64,000 bases of DNA from Comamonas antarctica (GTDB lineage: Bacteria; Pseudomonadota; Gammaproteobacteria; Burkholderiales; Burkholderiaceae_C), in the NCBI RefSeq assembly GCF_013363755.1, contig NZ_CP054841.1:578988-642987 (forward strand). The letters are read 5' to 3'. The translations under genes and the position numbers were made by a program. Within the stretch, counting starts at the first letter, position 1. Every line of letters starts with the position of its first letter. The notes beneath the pieces are model-generated. The model was not told where the DNA came from. It worked only from the letters and a program-made list of their open reading frames with translations, and did no database searches. Below are positions 46,660 to 55,590 of this stretch, one piece after another.

Positions 46660-46941
46660 GAACCAAAGTTAAGCCCATCCTCGGCGTCTTTCAGTGCGCC
46701 CAGGACCGGCCAAGCCGTGGGAGCCCGGTCCCCAAGCCTGTAGGCCATCCTCTTGCCGCCGGTGCGAAAAACCGCCGTCCTCTCTGCTGCACGCTACCCG
46801 GAGAGCCCCTCGGGTAGGTTCGCACCTACCTCGGTTCGCGGACAAATGCTGCACTGCAACATAACGCGCTCGACCACAGTGCAGGAAGGTTCAATTTCTG
46901 CCCCGCCAGCGCAAGCGGCCGGGCGCCAACGAAGGACGCAT
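46660..46941. promoter_or_regulatory. Divergent control region with overlapping hairpins
   Basis: A 280-base region between the YqcI/YcgG operon and the esterase gene. CTACCCG (46794) pairs with CGGGTAG (46811-46817), and the same right arm can instead pair with CCTACC (46825-46830), giving mutually exclusive stems. No known riboswitch is assigned with confidence. Confidence 0.4.
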
Positions 46942-47997
46942 GTGAACTATCTGCTGCAAAAAATGCGCGTGCAGGCCGGCAAATGGGCCCGCAAGAGCCG
47001 GCGCTATGCCGCCATGCCCGTGCTGGCGAGCCTGCCCGCGGTGCCGGCTTCGAACCCGGAACGCTGGCTTGCGCCTGACACCCCGGCCATGGGCCAGTTG
47101 CTGCTGCGCGACCAACACCCGGCCCCGGCCAGCGACGGCGCGCACTGGCGCGATGGCAGCTTCACCCACCGCGGCCGTACCCTGGCCTACAAGCTGTATG
47201 TCCCGGCGCAGGCGCGCGCCGCGGCGCCGCGCCCGATGCTGGTCATGCTGCATGGCTGCACCCAGGACGCGGCCGATTTCGCGGCCGGCACGCGCATGAA
47301 CGAGCACGCGCGCGCCGCGGGCATGGTGGTGCTGTACCCCGAGCAGAGCCGGCGCGAGAACCCGCGCCAGTGCTGGAACTGGTTCCATCCACAGCACCAG
47401 CAGCGCGGCCGCGGCGAGCCGGCCGTGCTGGCGGCGCTGACCGAGTCGGTGGCGGCGCAGCAGCAGGTCGATCGGACACGCATCTACGTGGCCGGGCTGT
47501 CGGCGGGCGGGGCGATGGCCGACATCCTCGGCGCCACCTACCCGGAGCTGTTTGCCGCCGTGGGGGTGCATTCGGGGCTGCCGCGCGGCAGTGCGACGGA
47601 CGTGGTGTCGGCGCTGGCGGCCATGCGCAGCGGCCCGCCGGTGTCCGTGCGCGCGCCAGCGCCAAATCCGCTGCCGCCGACCATCGTGTTCCATGGCGAT
47701 GCCGACAAGACGGTGCACAGCAGCAATGGGCAGGCGTTGATCGACGCCGCATTGCAGGTACACGGCATCGAGGATAACGCCCACGCCCACGCGGGACGCT
47801 CGGCGCAGGGGCAGGCATACCGCCAGACCGTCTATCACGACCGTGATGGCCGCAGCGTGGCCGAATACTGGCAGCTGCAGGGCGCAGGGCATGCGTGGTC
47901 GGGCGGGCATCCCGCCGGCAGCCACACCGATCCGGCCGGTGTCGACGCGAGTGCGCAGATGCTGCGCTTTTTCCTGGCCCATCCCAAGACGGAGTGA
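46942..47997 (+). CDS. PHB-depolymerase-family esterase (PhaZ/LpqC-like)
   Basis: A 351-residue alpha/beta hydrolase. An N-terminal basic/hydrophobic region is followed by LAYKLYVPA, the oxyanion region MLVMLHGCTQDAADFAAGTRMNEHA (about 103-127), CWNWFHP and the nucleophile elbow YVAGLSAGGAMA (Ser near 187). Asp lies in FHGDADKTVH and His in GAGHAWSGG. Such enzymes hydrolyse polyhydroxyalkanoates or related esters. GTG at 46942 is chosen because AAGGA lies 5 bases upstream; an ATG is at 46963. Confidence 0.9.
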   Translation: MNYLLQKMRVQAGKWARKSRRYAAMPVLASLPAVPASNPERWLAPDTPAMGQLLLRDQHPAPASDGAHWRDGSFTHRGRTLAYKLYVPAQARAAAPRPMLVMLHGCTQDAADFAAGTRMNEHARAAGMVVLYPEQSRRENPRQCWNWFHPQHQQRGRGEPAVLAALTESVAAQQQVDRTRIYVAGLSAGGAMADILGATYPELFAAVGVHSGLPRGSATDVVSALAAMRSGPPVSVRAPAPNPLPPTIVFHGDADKTVHSSNGQALIDAALQVHGIEDNAHAHAGRSAQGQAYRQTVYHDRDGRSVAEYWQLQGAGHAWSGGHPAGSHTDPAGVDASAQMLRFFLAHPKTE

Positions 47998-48094
47998 CAG
48001 CGGCCCGACGTCAGCCGCGTCCTGCGGCGTAATCAGACATCCGCCATCGATTCGGCCCAGCAGTGCGCACCGATTTCGCGTATTCTGGCCGGCT

Positions 48095-48565
48095 ATGCAA
48101 ACCCCCACCCTCCAGCAGTACCGGCTCCTTCTTGAAACCCAGGGCCCGGCGGGCCTGGCATTTCTCAACGCCCGCGTGCCGCACCGCTATACCGGCGTGT
48201 TCCGCCTGCAGGAAGGGGCACTGCACGGCATGTTCCTGCATGACAAGCAGGGCGAGATCATTCCGGAATTCCTGCAGGTGGTGCCGCTGGTCGACAGCTT
48301 CTGCCACCTCACCATCCGCGAGGGTGCTTTCAGGACCCAGGATTCGGGCGGCGAGCGCCGGCTCGACGGCCACAAGTACCAGGGCGTGCTGCGCTCCTAT
48401 ATCGGCCTGCCGCTGCTCGACGGCAAGGGCGACCTCTACGGCACCATGTGCCACTTCGACGAGCAGGCCCTGGCTCTGCCCGACGAGGAGTTCGAGATCT
48501 TCAGCAAGGCCGCCAAGCTGCTGCCGGCCTACCTCGGCCAACCGGTGCGCGCTGCCGCCGCCTGA
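48095..48565 (+). CDS. GAF-domain protein
   Basis: A 156-residue single-domain protein. The GAF pattern includes YTGVFRLQEGALHGMFLHDKQG, FCHLTIREGAFRTQDSG, KYQGVLRSYIGLPLLDGKGDLYGTMCHFDEQA and the terminal helix. It may bind a small ligand and act with the convergent GGDEF-EAL protein, which lies 35 bases away, but that is only proximity. Confidence 0.85.
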   Translation: MQTPTLQQYRLLLETQGPAGLAFLNARVPHRYTGVFRLQEGALHGMFLHDKQGEIIPEFLQVVPLVDSFCHLTIREGAFRTQDSGGERRLDGHKYQGVLRSYIGLPLLDGKGDLYGTMCHFDEQALALPDEEFEIFSKAAKLLPAYLGQPVRAAAA

Positions 48566-48600
48566 CGCGAAGACGGCGCGCTGGCACTGGGCACCGGGCG

Positions 48601-50760
48601 CTAGACCAGCGGCCCGCCGGCGCGCGGCGCCGGGGTATCGAGCGTGCCCCGGGCCTGGTCGCCCGACGACCAGGCCAGCAGGGCCTGCGCCGTCATCGGC
48701 CGGGCAAAGAAATAGCCCTGCAGCTCGTCGCAGTGCATGGCCAGCAGGATGTCGCGCTGGGCCGCGGTTTCCACGCCTTCGGCCACCACGCGCAGGTTCA
48801 GCGCGTGCGCCAGCTTCACCACCGCATTCACCACCGAGCGCGCGTCCTCGCTGAATTCCAGGTCATTGACGAAGCTGCGGTCGATCTTGAGCTGGCGCGC
48901 GGGCAGTTGCCGCAGGTAGTTCAGGCTCGAGTAGCCCGAGCCGAAATCGTCGATGGACAGGAACACGCCAATGCGCGCCAGGCCGTCAAAGGTGCGCTGC
49001 GTGGCTTTCATGTCTTCCATGGCCACGGTTTCGGTGATCTCGCACAGCAGTTGCGAGGCCGGCACGCCATGCCTGGCCAAGGCCTGCTCGATGCGTGCCA
49101 CCAGACTGTTGTCGCGCAACTGGTGCGCGGAAATGTTGATCGCCACGCGGAGGTTCGCGCCGCGGCGTTTCCACTCGGCGATCTGCCGGCAGGCCTCATC
49201 GATGACCCAGCTGCCCAGCTGCCCGATCAGGCCGAAGCGCTCGGCCAGCGCAATGAACACCGCCGGGCTGACCATGCCATGCTGCGGATGCGTCCAGCGC
49301 AGCAGCGCCTCGACGCCGCAGATCTGGCCATCCTGACCGTCGATCTTGGGCTGGTAGTGCAGCGACAGTTCGCCGCGCGCGAGCGCATGGCGCAGGTCGT
49401 TTTGCAGTTCCAGCTGCGCCGAGGCATCGGAGCCCATGTGCGGCTCGAACAGCACATGGCAGCTGCCGCCCGCGCGCTTGGCCGCATACATCGCGGCATC
49501 GGCATTGGCCACAAGCTTGCTGCGTTCGCCATGCCCGGGGTGGACGGCAATGCCGATCGAGCAGGCGATCTGCACCTGCTTTTCCGACAGCTCGAACGGC
49601 TGCGACAGCGCCTTGAGCGCGCGCTCGGCCACCGCGATGCAGGCGGCCTCGTCCTTGACGTTCTCCAGCAGCAGCAGGAATTCATCGCCGCCGACGCGTG
49701 CCACGGTATCGCCATCGCGCGCCTCGCGCCGCAGGCGGTCGGCCGCGCAGCGCAGGATCACATCGCCCGCGGCGTGGCCAAACGAGTCGTTGATCGGCTT
49801 GAAGCCATCGAGATCGATGAACAGCACTGCCAGCCGTTCGACCACGCCGCCCTGGTTGGCGCGGTCCAGCCGCAGCAGTGCCTGGCGCAGCCGGTCCTCG
49901 AACAGCAGCCGGTTGGGCAGGCCGGTCAGCGGATCGGAAAAGGCGCGGTGCTGCAGCTCGTCGTTCGCGGCCTTGAGGCGCGCATTGCTTTCCTGCAGCG
50001 ACTCGGTCAGGCGCTCGGCCGTGCTCTGCAGCCGCGCATCGAGAATCGAGGTGAACAGCGTGCTGATCAGCAGCATGCCCACGGCCACGATCACCAGCAC
50101 CGTGAGCCCCGGGCCGCCGAGCTCGCCGGCGCTCAGGCACACGGATCCCACCATGAAGCGCGCTGCGCCCATGCCGGTGTAGTGCATGCCGCAGATCGCC
50201 ACCGCCATCACGAACGAAGCCGCGAGTTGGTAGCCCAGCCGCTGGCTCGGCTTGACCTGGCGCAGAAACTTGAAGATCAGCAGCGCTGCCGCCGAGGCCA
50301 GCACCGCGATCAGCACCGACAGCGCGACCATGCCCGGGTCCCAGACGATGCCCGGCGCCATGTCCATGGCCGCCATGCCGATGTAATGCATGCCGCTGAT
50401 GCCCGCGCCCATGGCCAGTGCGCCCAGCCCCAATTGCCAGCGGCCGAAATGCTCGCGGCTGGCCAGGCCGAGCGCCACGGCTGCAGCGCCCACCACCGCC
50501 AGCCACGACAGCAGCGTCAGGCCGCTGCCGAAGCCGATGGCAATCGGCAGCTCGAAGGCCTGCATGCCGAGAAAGTGCATGGACCAGATGCCCGTGCCCA
50601 TCACCAGCGAGCCCGCGGTCCACCAGGCGATACCGACGCGGCGCTGCGCGGTGCGCACGCGCCGCGCCAGGTCCAGCGTGACATAGGAAGCCAGCATGGC
50701 AATGACAAACGACGCCGCCACAACCCACAGGTTGTGGCCGGATGGCAGGAACGTACTCAT
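48601..50760 (-). CDS. MHYT-GGDEF-EAL membrane protein (c-di-GMP turnover)
   Basis: A 719-residue protein. The N-terminal MHYT sensor has seven hydrophobic helices with MHFLGM, MHYIGM and MHYTGM repeats (about 1-240), thought to bind metal or gas. The GGDEF domain has an intact RVGGDEF (about 355) and the EAL domain an intact GVEALLRW (about 482) with ETVAMED and DDFGSGYSSL. Both catalytic sites look functional, so the protein could make and break c-di-GMP. Start at ATG 50760; upstream in-frame codons look non-coding. Confidence 0.95.
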   Translation of the reverse strand: MSTFLPSGHNLWVVAASFVIAMLASYVTLDLARRVRTAQRRVGIAWWTAGSLVMGTGIWSMHFLGMQAFELPIAIGFGSGLTLLSWLAVVGAAAVALGLASREHFGRWQLGLGALAMGAGISGMHYIGMAAMDMAPGIVWDPGMVALSVLIAVLASAAALLIFKFLRQVKPSQRLGYQLAASFVMAVAICGMHYTGMGAARFMVGSVCLSAGELGGPGLTVLVIVAVGMLLISTLFTSILDARLQSTAERLTESLQESNARLKAANDELQHRAFSDPLTGLPNRLLFEDRLRQALLRLDRANQGGVVERLAVLFIDLDGFKPINDSFGHAAGDVILRCAADRLRREARDGDTVARVGGDEFLLLLENVKDEAACIAVAERALKALSQPFELSEKQVQIACSIGIAVHPGHGERSKLVANADAAMYAAKRAGGSCHVLFEPHMGSDASAQLELQNDLRHALARGELSLHYQPKIDGQDGQICGVEALLRWTHPQHGMVSPAVFIALAERFGLIGQLGSWVIDEACRQIAEWKRRGANLRVAINISAHQLRDNSLVARIEQALARHGVPASQLLCEITETVAMEDMKATQRTFDGLARIGVFLSIDDFGSGYSSLNYLRQLPARQLKIDRSFVNDLEFSEDARSVVNAVVKLAHALNLRVVAEGVETAAQRDILLAMHCDELQGYFFARPMTAQALLAWSSGDQARGTLDTPAPRAGGPLV

Positions 50761-50975
50761 TCGCAGATAGGTATCGAGTGGGATTCGGTGCAGAGCATGG
50801 CGCTCGGCCACGGCCAGCGGGCGCCGGCATGCCGGCGCCCTGCAGGTTCGAGGCGCTAAAGGAAGTGCGGGGCCGAAAGGGCGAAAATTGTCGCATGGTC
50901 CGGCATTTCCTGCCCGGGCGCAGCCCAAGGCAGTGCCGGCGCGATGGGCGGCCGGCGCCGCGGCGGCCCGTCGCC

Positions 50976-52562
50976 TCAGGGCGCGAGGCGCTGCATCGCG
51001 TAGAACAGCAGCGTGTGGGCCACCAGATCGGCGTTGACGTCCAGCGCCTCTTCGTTGACGTTGTCCAGCGTGTCGCAGGCGCGGTGATAGCAGGCATCGT
51101 AGGGCTCGCCCGCCGTGCCGCCCCAGGTCTTGGCTTCCTCCGCGGTCTTGATCTGCTCGGCACCGGTGAAAATACCGCCGAACGGCACGCCGATGTCGGC
51201 AAACGGCTTGTGGTCCGAGCGCGCGCCGGAGCTCACACGCCGCGAGGCAAAGCCGCGGTCGGCGTAGAAACGCTCGAAGACATCGACGATCTTTGCCGAC
51301 AGCAGCGGACTGGAGACGGCTTGCTCGCCCGCCGAACCATCACCGCCATAGAGCTCGAACACATGGTTGGGCGAGCCGATCATGTCGAAGTTCAGGTACA
51401 GCCCGAGCTTTGCACGCTCGGCCGCGGGCAGGGTGCGCACGTAGTGCGTCGAGCCGATCAAGCCCTGCTCCTCGGCGCCCCAGAAGGCAAACCGCAAGCG
51501 GTTCTTGGGCGCGACGCGGGCCATCTGGCGCGCGGTCTCCAGCAGGGCCGCCACGCCCGAGCCGTTGTCATTGATGCCCGCACCGGCGCGTACCGAATCG
51601 AGGTGGGCGCCGGCCATGGTCACATACGATGGATCGCCGCCGGTGGATTCCGCGATCAGGTTGTAGCTGGTGCCCAGGCTGCGCGAGGTCTGGGTCTGCA
51701 GCTGAAGCGGCGCGCCAAGCAGCGGCCGCTGCAGCAACTGCTCGCCCACGGTCTTGCTGACCAGCACCACCGGCACGTCGAGCGGCGCCTGCACCGTGAG
51801 CTGGCCGCTCAGCGGCCCGTCGTCGTCGTTGTGGATCACCATGCCCACGGCACCCGCGGCCACGGCCGCCAGCACCTTGTCGGTCAGCTCGCAGCCGCCG
51901 CGGCGCACGAGCGCGATCTGCCCGTGTGGAAAACCGGCATAGTCCGGCGCCGCGCAGCCCCGGGGCCCGGCCGTGGGCGTGACCCCGGCGGTGAGAGCGG
52001 CACTGCCCGAGTAGTCGAGCACCAGGTGCGGTATCTCCTCGCCCGCCACCTGGCCCGCCATGCGCAGGCTGGACGCCTCGACGCGCGGCACCGGAAATTG
52101 AAACCGCTGGACCTTGACGCGGTAGCCCGCATCGGTCAGTACCTTCTGGACATATCTGAGCGAGGCCAGATGCCCCCGCGTTCCCGCCAGCCGCGTGCCG
52201 CGGTGGGCCTTGGCGATGTTCATCAGTTCGGTCTGGTGCGCGCGCACGCCGGCGAGCGTCACGCATTCCAGCAACCGTTCGTCGGTGTCATTGGCCTGCG
52301 CATCGCAATCGATGGCCGGCGGCTGGGAAGCCGGCACCGCGTCGGGCGTGTCTTTCTCGGGCGGCAGGGTGCCGGACATGGGCGTGGCGGGCGCCAGCGC
52401 CTGCCCCACGCTGGCGTGCGAGCCGGCCGTTGCAGCCGGGTTGTCTTCCCCGCCGCAGGCCGATAAAAGCGCGGCAGCGGCCAGCAGGCTCAGCGGCCAG
52501 CGCGCGCGGCGCGGCGGGGCGATGGAATGCAGACAGGGGTTGCGGGAGTTGAAGTGGGCCAT
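50976..52562 (-). CDS. M28-family zinc aminopeptidase lipoprotein with PA domain
   Basis: A 528-residue secreted peptidase. The lipobox is LLSACGGED, a protease-associated domain spans about 190-290 (FPHGQIALVRRGGCELTDKVLAA), and the M28 catalytic domain follows. Zinc ligands are visible: His and Asp in GAHLDSVRAGAGINDNGSG, GluGlu in WGAEEQGLIGS, Asp in FDMIGS, and His in RSDHKPFADIG. It likely releases N-terminal amino acids from peptides outside the cytoplasm. Confidence 0.93.
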   Translation of the reverse strand: MAHFNSRNPCLHSIAPPRRARWPLSLLAAAALLSACGGEDNPAATAGSHASVGQALAPATPMSGTLPPEKDTPDAVPASQPPAIDCDAQANDTDERLLECVTLAGVRAHQTELMNIAKAHRGTRLAGTRGHLASLRYVQKVLTDAGYRVKVQRFQFPVPRVEASSLRMAGQVAGEEIPHLVLDYSGSAALTAGVTPTAGPRGCAAPDYAGFPHGQIALVRRGGCELTDKVLAAVAAGAVGMVIHNDDDGPLSGQLTVQAPLDVPVVLVSKTVGEQLLQRPLLGAPLQLQTQTSRSLGTSYNLIAESTGGDPSYVTMAGAHLDSVRAGAGINDNGSGVAALLETARQMARVAPKNRLRFAFWGAEEQGLIGSTHYVRTLPAAERAKLGLYLNFDMIGSPNHVFELYGGDGSAGEQAVSSPLLSAKIVDVFERFYADRGFASRRVSSGARSDHKPFADIGVPFGGIFTGAEQIKTAEEAKTWGGTAGEPYDACYHRACDTLDNVNEEALDVNADLVAHTLLFYAMQRLAP

Positions 52563-52855
52563 GGCGATCCTTTGGAAGGGGAGCGCATGATGACAGCCAG
52601 CCCCTGCCGCATCGCGCATCACCTCGCCCACCTGTCAAGCCCTGCCTGCGCCATGGATGCTGTGCCTGAGAGGTCGCCTGCCGCCTTCCCGCAGCGCAGG
52701 GCACGTCGGGTCGTACAGAGGAGACAGGCGCGATTGCAACGCGGGAGTGGCAACGCTGGGCCGGCGCCCCGCGCGCGCGGCTGGCTTGCTACCGGAGGCG
52801 GGATTTACCGACTGTTTCCTTGGTCGGCAGCTTGCGCCGACTGGCGTTTTAGCCG
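52563..52855. other. Intergenic region upstream of the M28 peptidase
   Basis: About 290 bases with the peptidase promoter side on the left and an exact KorB operator at its right edge. On the minus strand, CCTCTCAGGCACAGC (around 52660-52675) with an upstream GAAGGCGGC recalls the 3' half of a glycine riboswitch, but the GGAGAG partner is missing. Nothing else is recognisable. Confidence 0.35.
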
Positions 52856-52860
52856 CTAAA
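52848..52860. promoter_or_regulatory. KorB-type operator palindrome (exact)
   Basis: TTTAGCCGCTAAA, an exact match to the IncP KorB operator consensus. It overlaps the stop codon of the deoxyribosyltransferase gene, so it is not a promoter element of that gene. It could serve as a partition or silencing site about 3.8 kb from korA. Confidence 0.6.
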
Positions 52861-53359
52861 AAAGCGCTTGCAATTTTGCCAGCGCTGCCCGCAGCCCCGC
52901 GAAATCCGTTTCACTGCCATAGGCGACTGCCGACAGGCTATGCGCCAGCATCAGATTCAGCGGCATGCCGAAATCCTCGACGGTGCATCGCGGATCGAAC
53001 AGCCGCCCATGCGGGCTGGCCTGCACCCGCTCGACGATGGTGGCGGGGGACGGACAGTAACCCACGACCGGCTTGCCGCGCGCCAGCGCATAGGAAACCT
53101 CCCAGACCGTTCCGCTGTCGGGCTCGAAGCCGCGGAAATCGCGCAGATTGGCGACCACCGCGTGCGCGCGGTCGATCAGTGCACGGTTGGCCTGGAAGAT
53201 GGCCAGCGACTGCCCGGCCGGCGTGGCCGGAATCTCCGCATCGAGCGGAAACAGGCCGGTGAAGCCAGCCTGCGTGCAGACCGCCTGCATGCGCCGGCCA
53301 TGCGCCCGGGCATCGGGATAGAAGACCTCGGGGCCGGCGAGATAGACGTCGGGGGACAT
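52856..53359 (-). CDS. Nucleoside 2-deoxyribosyltransferase
   Basis: A 167-residue protein of the NDT family: VYLAGPEVFYPDA at 5-17, FPLDAEIP, IFQANRALIDRAHAVVANLRDFRGFEPDSGTVWEVSYALARGKPVVGY (about 55-100) with the catalytic Glu in GTVWE. It exchanges nucleobases between deoxyribonucleosides. ATG at 53359 chosen; a GTG at 53365 would add two residues. A KorB operator overlaps its stop. Confidence 0.92.
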   Translation of the reverse strand: MSPDVYLAGPEVFYPDARAHGRRMQAVCTQAGFTGLFPLDAEIPATPAGQSLAIFQANRALIDRAHAVVANLRDFRGFEPDSGTVWEVSYALARGKPVVGYCPSPATIVERVQASPHGRLFDPRCTVEDFGMPLNLMLAHSLSAVAYGSETDFAGLRAALAKLQALF

Positions 53360-53371
53360 GGGCACGGCGCG

Positions 53372-54412
53372 TCAGTGGCCAGGCCAGCCGATTTCGGCGA
53401 GCAGCGCCAACGGCTTGGACAGGCTTGCCTTGGGCATCTCCAGCGTGGTCGGGTCCGCAGGCGGCTCGAAACGCAGCGTGCAGCGCGCGGTCACCCGGCT
53501 TTGCGGATCGACCTTGAAGCTGGCATCAGGTTCGAGGTACATGCTGGGCATCTTGGCCGGCGACCAGTCGTAGAGCATCTCCACCTGGACCGAGCCATCT
53601 TCCTGCTTCGAAATCTCGTGCCGCAACTGACCGCCCGACAGCGGGAACGGGCTGCCGTCGCGCCCCAGGGGCAACTGGGCAAACATCTGAATGAGCGGCG
53701 CGCCCATCTGCTGATTGGCAAAGCGGCTGATCCACTCGGCCGTGGCCGCATTGCCTCCACACAGCTCCATCAGTTTTTCGCCGGCGTCCTTCAAAGTGTC
53801 CGGAGCAGCGTCGCCGCCGTAGGTCTTCTCGGCGATGACAACGCCAGGATTGCGCCTCCAGTCATTGAAGGCACGCACATGAAGGCCAAGCGGCGGCGGT
53901 TCTTTCTCCGAACGGTTTGCGGTGCCTTCGGACAGGCTCGCGTCCGAGGGCGGCGGGGGCACAGGGTCCGCCTTGGAACGCACCGGGTCGTTGAGCAATT
54001 CGCCGTGCAGCCGCAGCACGTCTTCATTGAACCGGCCGATCACCTCGCCGTGCGCCTGCAGATCGAAGGGCGTGATGGCCGGCGCAGGCGCCGCGCTGCG
54101 CATCACATAGGCGCCGAGGTTGCGCGCCAGCATCACCGGGCTCATCACCAGCGCACGGAGCGCGTTGGCAAGTCCGGACAGCAGCTGGCTGATGGCCGCC
54201 ATGGCGCCCTGAGCGCGCCCCCGCTGCTCGCCCGGGCCCACCGCGACCTGGCGGCCGGACAGCGCGCCGATGCCAGTGTGGGTTTGTCCCACCGAAGCGG
54301 GCAAGGCGCCGCCCGCGCTGGCCTCGACTTCGCCTGCAGCTGTGTCTGCACTGTCCGCATGGACGGGAGGCACCAGCGAAGAGAATGCTACCGAGGTCGA
54401 CAGAGGGCGCAT
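53372..54412 (-). CDS. Hypothetical protein, 346 aa, low-complexity N-terminus
   Basis: I do not recognise a family. The first 70 residues are rich in Ser, Ala, Gly and Thr and look disordered. A helical Ala/Leu region follows (about 70-110), then a mixed domain with LHVRAFNDWRRNP, GGNAATAEWISRFANQQMGAPLI and a beta-rich C-terminus (VQVEMLYDWSPAKMPSMYLEPDASFKVD). No signal peptide or membrane helix is clear. The disordered Ser-rich start is seen in secreted effectors but no secretion system is in the window. It ends 12 bases before the deoxyribosyltransferase start on the same strand. Confidence 0.65.
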   Translation of the reverse strand: MRPLSTSVAFSSLVPPVHADSADTAAGEVEASAGGALPASVGQTHTGIGALSGRQVAVGPGEQRGRAQGAMAAISQLLSGLANALRALVMSPVMLARNLGAYVMRSAAPAPAITPFDLQAHGEVIGRFNEDVLRLHGELLNDPVRSKADPVPPPPSDASLSEGTANRSEKEPPPLGLHVRAFNDWRRNPGVVIAEKTYGGDAAPDTLKDAGEKLMELCGGNAATAEWISRFANQQMGAPLIQMFAQLPLGRDGSPFPLSGGQLRHEISKQEDGSVQVEMLYDWSPAKMPSMYLEPDASFKVDPQSRVTARCTLRFEPPADPTTLEMPKASLSKPLALLAEIGWPGH

Positions 54413-54549
54413 AAGGCATGTTCCAGCAGGGTACTGCACCGTGGAGGGCAGCCGAGGGGCCAATGCACGGCATCGGCAGATGCGCAATGAGTCACCTCCG
54501 GTTCCAAGAAGTTCCTTTGCGCGCCCGGCCGCGCCTCGCCGGCCGCACC

Positions 54550-55590
54550 TCAGCCCTCGAGCAAGGCCACCAGCGTCACATGCTTCAGGCTGGCCTGCAG
54601 CTCCTGGCCGTCATCGATGTATTGCAGCCAGGCCACGCCCTCGGCGGGCGGGCGGCGCTCCAGCATCAGCCGCGCGGTGCGGTCGTTGTGGCGCACATGC
54701 ACCACGGCCTTCTTCAGCTTGTCGGCCGCTGCCGCTGGTTTGCCGGCTTGGCCCGCGACGGGCGCTTCGGCGCGGCCATTGGCCGCGGCGGCCGGCGCCG
54801 CGGTGGCCGGCGCCGCGGCGGCCGGCGCCGCGCCGGCCACGGGTGCCGGTGCGGACTTCGCATCGAGGAATTCGCGCAGCAGCTTGACCGAGCCGCGCGT
54901 GACTTCCTGATTGGCGTCGCCCAGCCACGCGGCCACATCCTGCGGCGTCTTCTTGTAGGCCGTCATCAGTTCGTTGACCACCGTGACATCGCGCACGCGG
55001 CCGGTATTGAACGCCTCGGCCAGCGGCTCGGGCAGATCGAGCAGCGTCACGTGTTGCGAGATGAAGGCCGGCGACTTGCTGATGGCCTTGGCGATGTCGC
55101 CCTTCTTCACGCCCTTGGCCAGTTCGCGGCCGATGAAGTCGGCGATTTCACGCGCCGTCAACTCGTTGCGCTGCAGGTTCTCGACCACCTGATCGGCTTC
55201 GTTGTAATCGTTGTCGATGAAGCCCGGGATGGTGCTCAGCCCGGCGCGCTGCGCACCGCGAAAGCGCCGGGCACCATGGTTGATCAGGTAGCGGCCTTCG
55301 GCAGCGGGATTCTCGCGCACCGAGATCGGCGTCTTGACGCCGCGCAGCTGGATCGAGGCGGCGAGCTCGTCGAGGCTTTGCGCGGAAAAGCCGGGGTTGT
55401 CCTGGGTGCGCGGCTGGTGCGGATCCTCATCGATCAGCGCCATGTCCAGTGCCAGCGGACCGCCGCCCTGGACCACGGCCTCGGGCCCCGCGAGCAGCGC
55501 CGACAGGTCGCCCATGTCCTCGAGCCCCAGGCCGCCCATCATCGGGCTGGCCGCTTTATCGGAATTTTGCTTCTTGGCTGCGGCATTCAT
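54550..55590 (-). CDS. korB: KorB-type ParB family partition and regulatory protein
   Basis: A 346-residue homologue of IncP KorB. The ParB N-terminal domain (about 45-140) has YLINHGARRFRGAQRAG and ENLQRNELTAREIADFI. The HTH is KKGDIAKAISKSPAFISQHVTLLDLP (about 158-183). An Ala-Pro-rich linker (about 246-285) leads to a KorB C-terminal SH3-like domain (ARLMLERRPPAEG, then DDGQELQA and VALLEG). KorB binds TTTAGCSGCTAAA, represses promoters and acts in partition. Its ATG overlaps the incC stop. Exact operators occur at 3764 and 52848. Confidence 0.95.
   Translation of the reverse strand: MNAAAKKQNSDKAASPMMGGLGLEDMGDLSALLAGPEAVVQGGGPLALDMALIDEDPHQPRTQDNPGFSAQSLDELAASIQLRGVKTPISVRENPAAEGRYLINHGARRFRGAQRAGLSTIPGFIDNDYNEADQVVENLQRNELTAREIADFIGRELAKGVKKGDIAKAISKSPAFISQHVTLLDLPEPLAEAFNTGRVRDVTVVNELMTAYKKTPQDVAAWLGDANQEVTRGSVKLLREFLDAKSAPAPVAGAAPAAAAPATAAPAAAANGRAEAPVAGQAGKPAAAADKLKKAVVHVRHNDRTARLMLERRPPAEGVAWLQYIDDGQELQASLKHVTLVALLEG
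54788..54832. repeat. Three 15-base tandem repeats in the korB linker
   Basis: Units GCGGCCGGCGCCGCG at 54788 and 54818, with a one-base variant at 54803, encode the Ala-Pro linker between the DNA-binding and dimerisation domains. Length change here would alter only linker reach. Confidence 0.8.
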
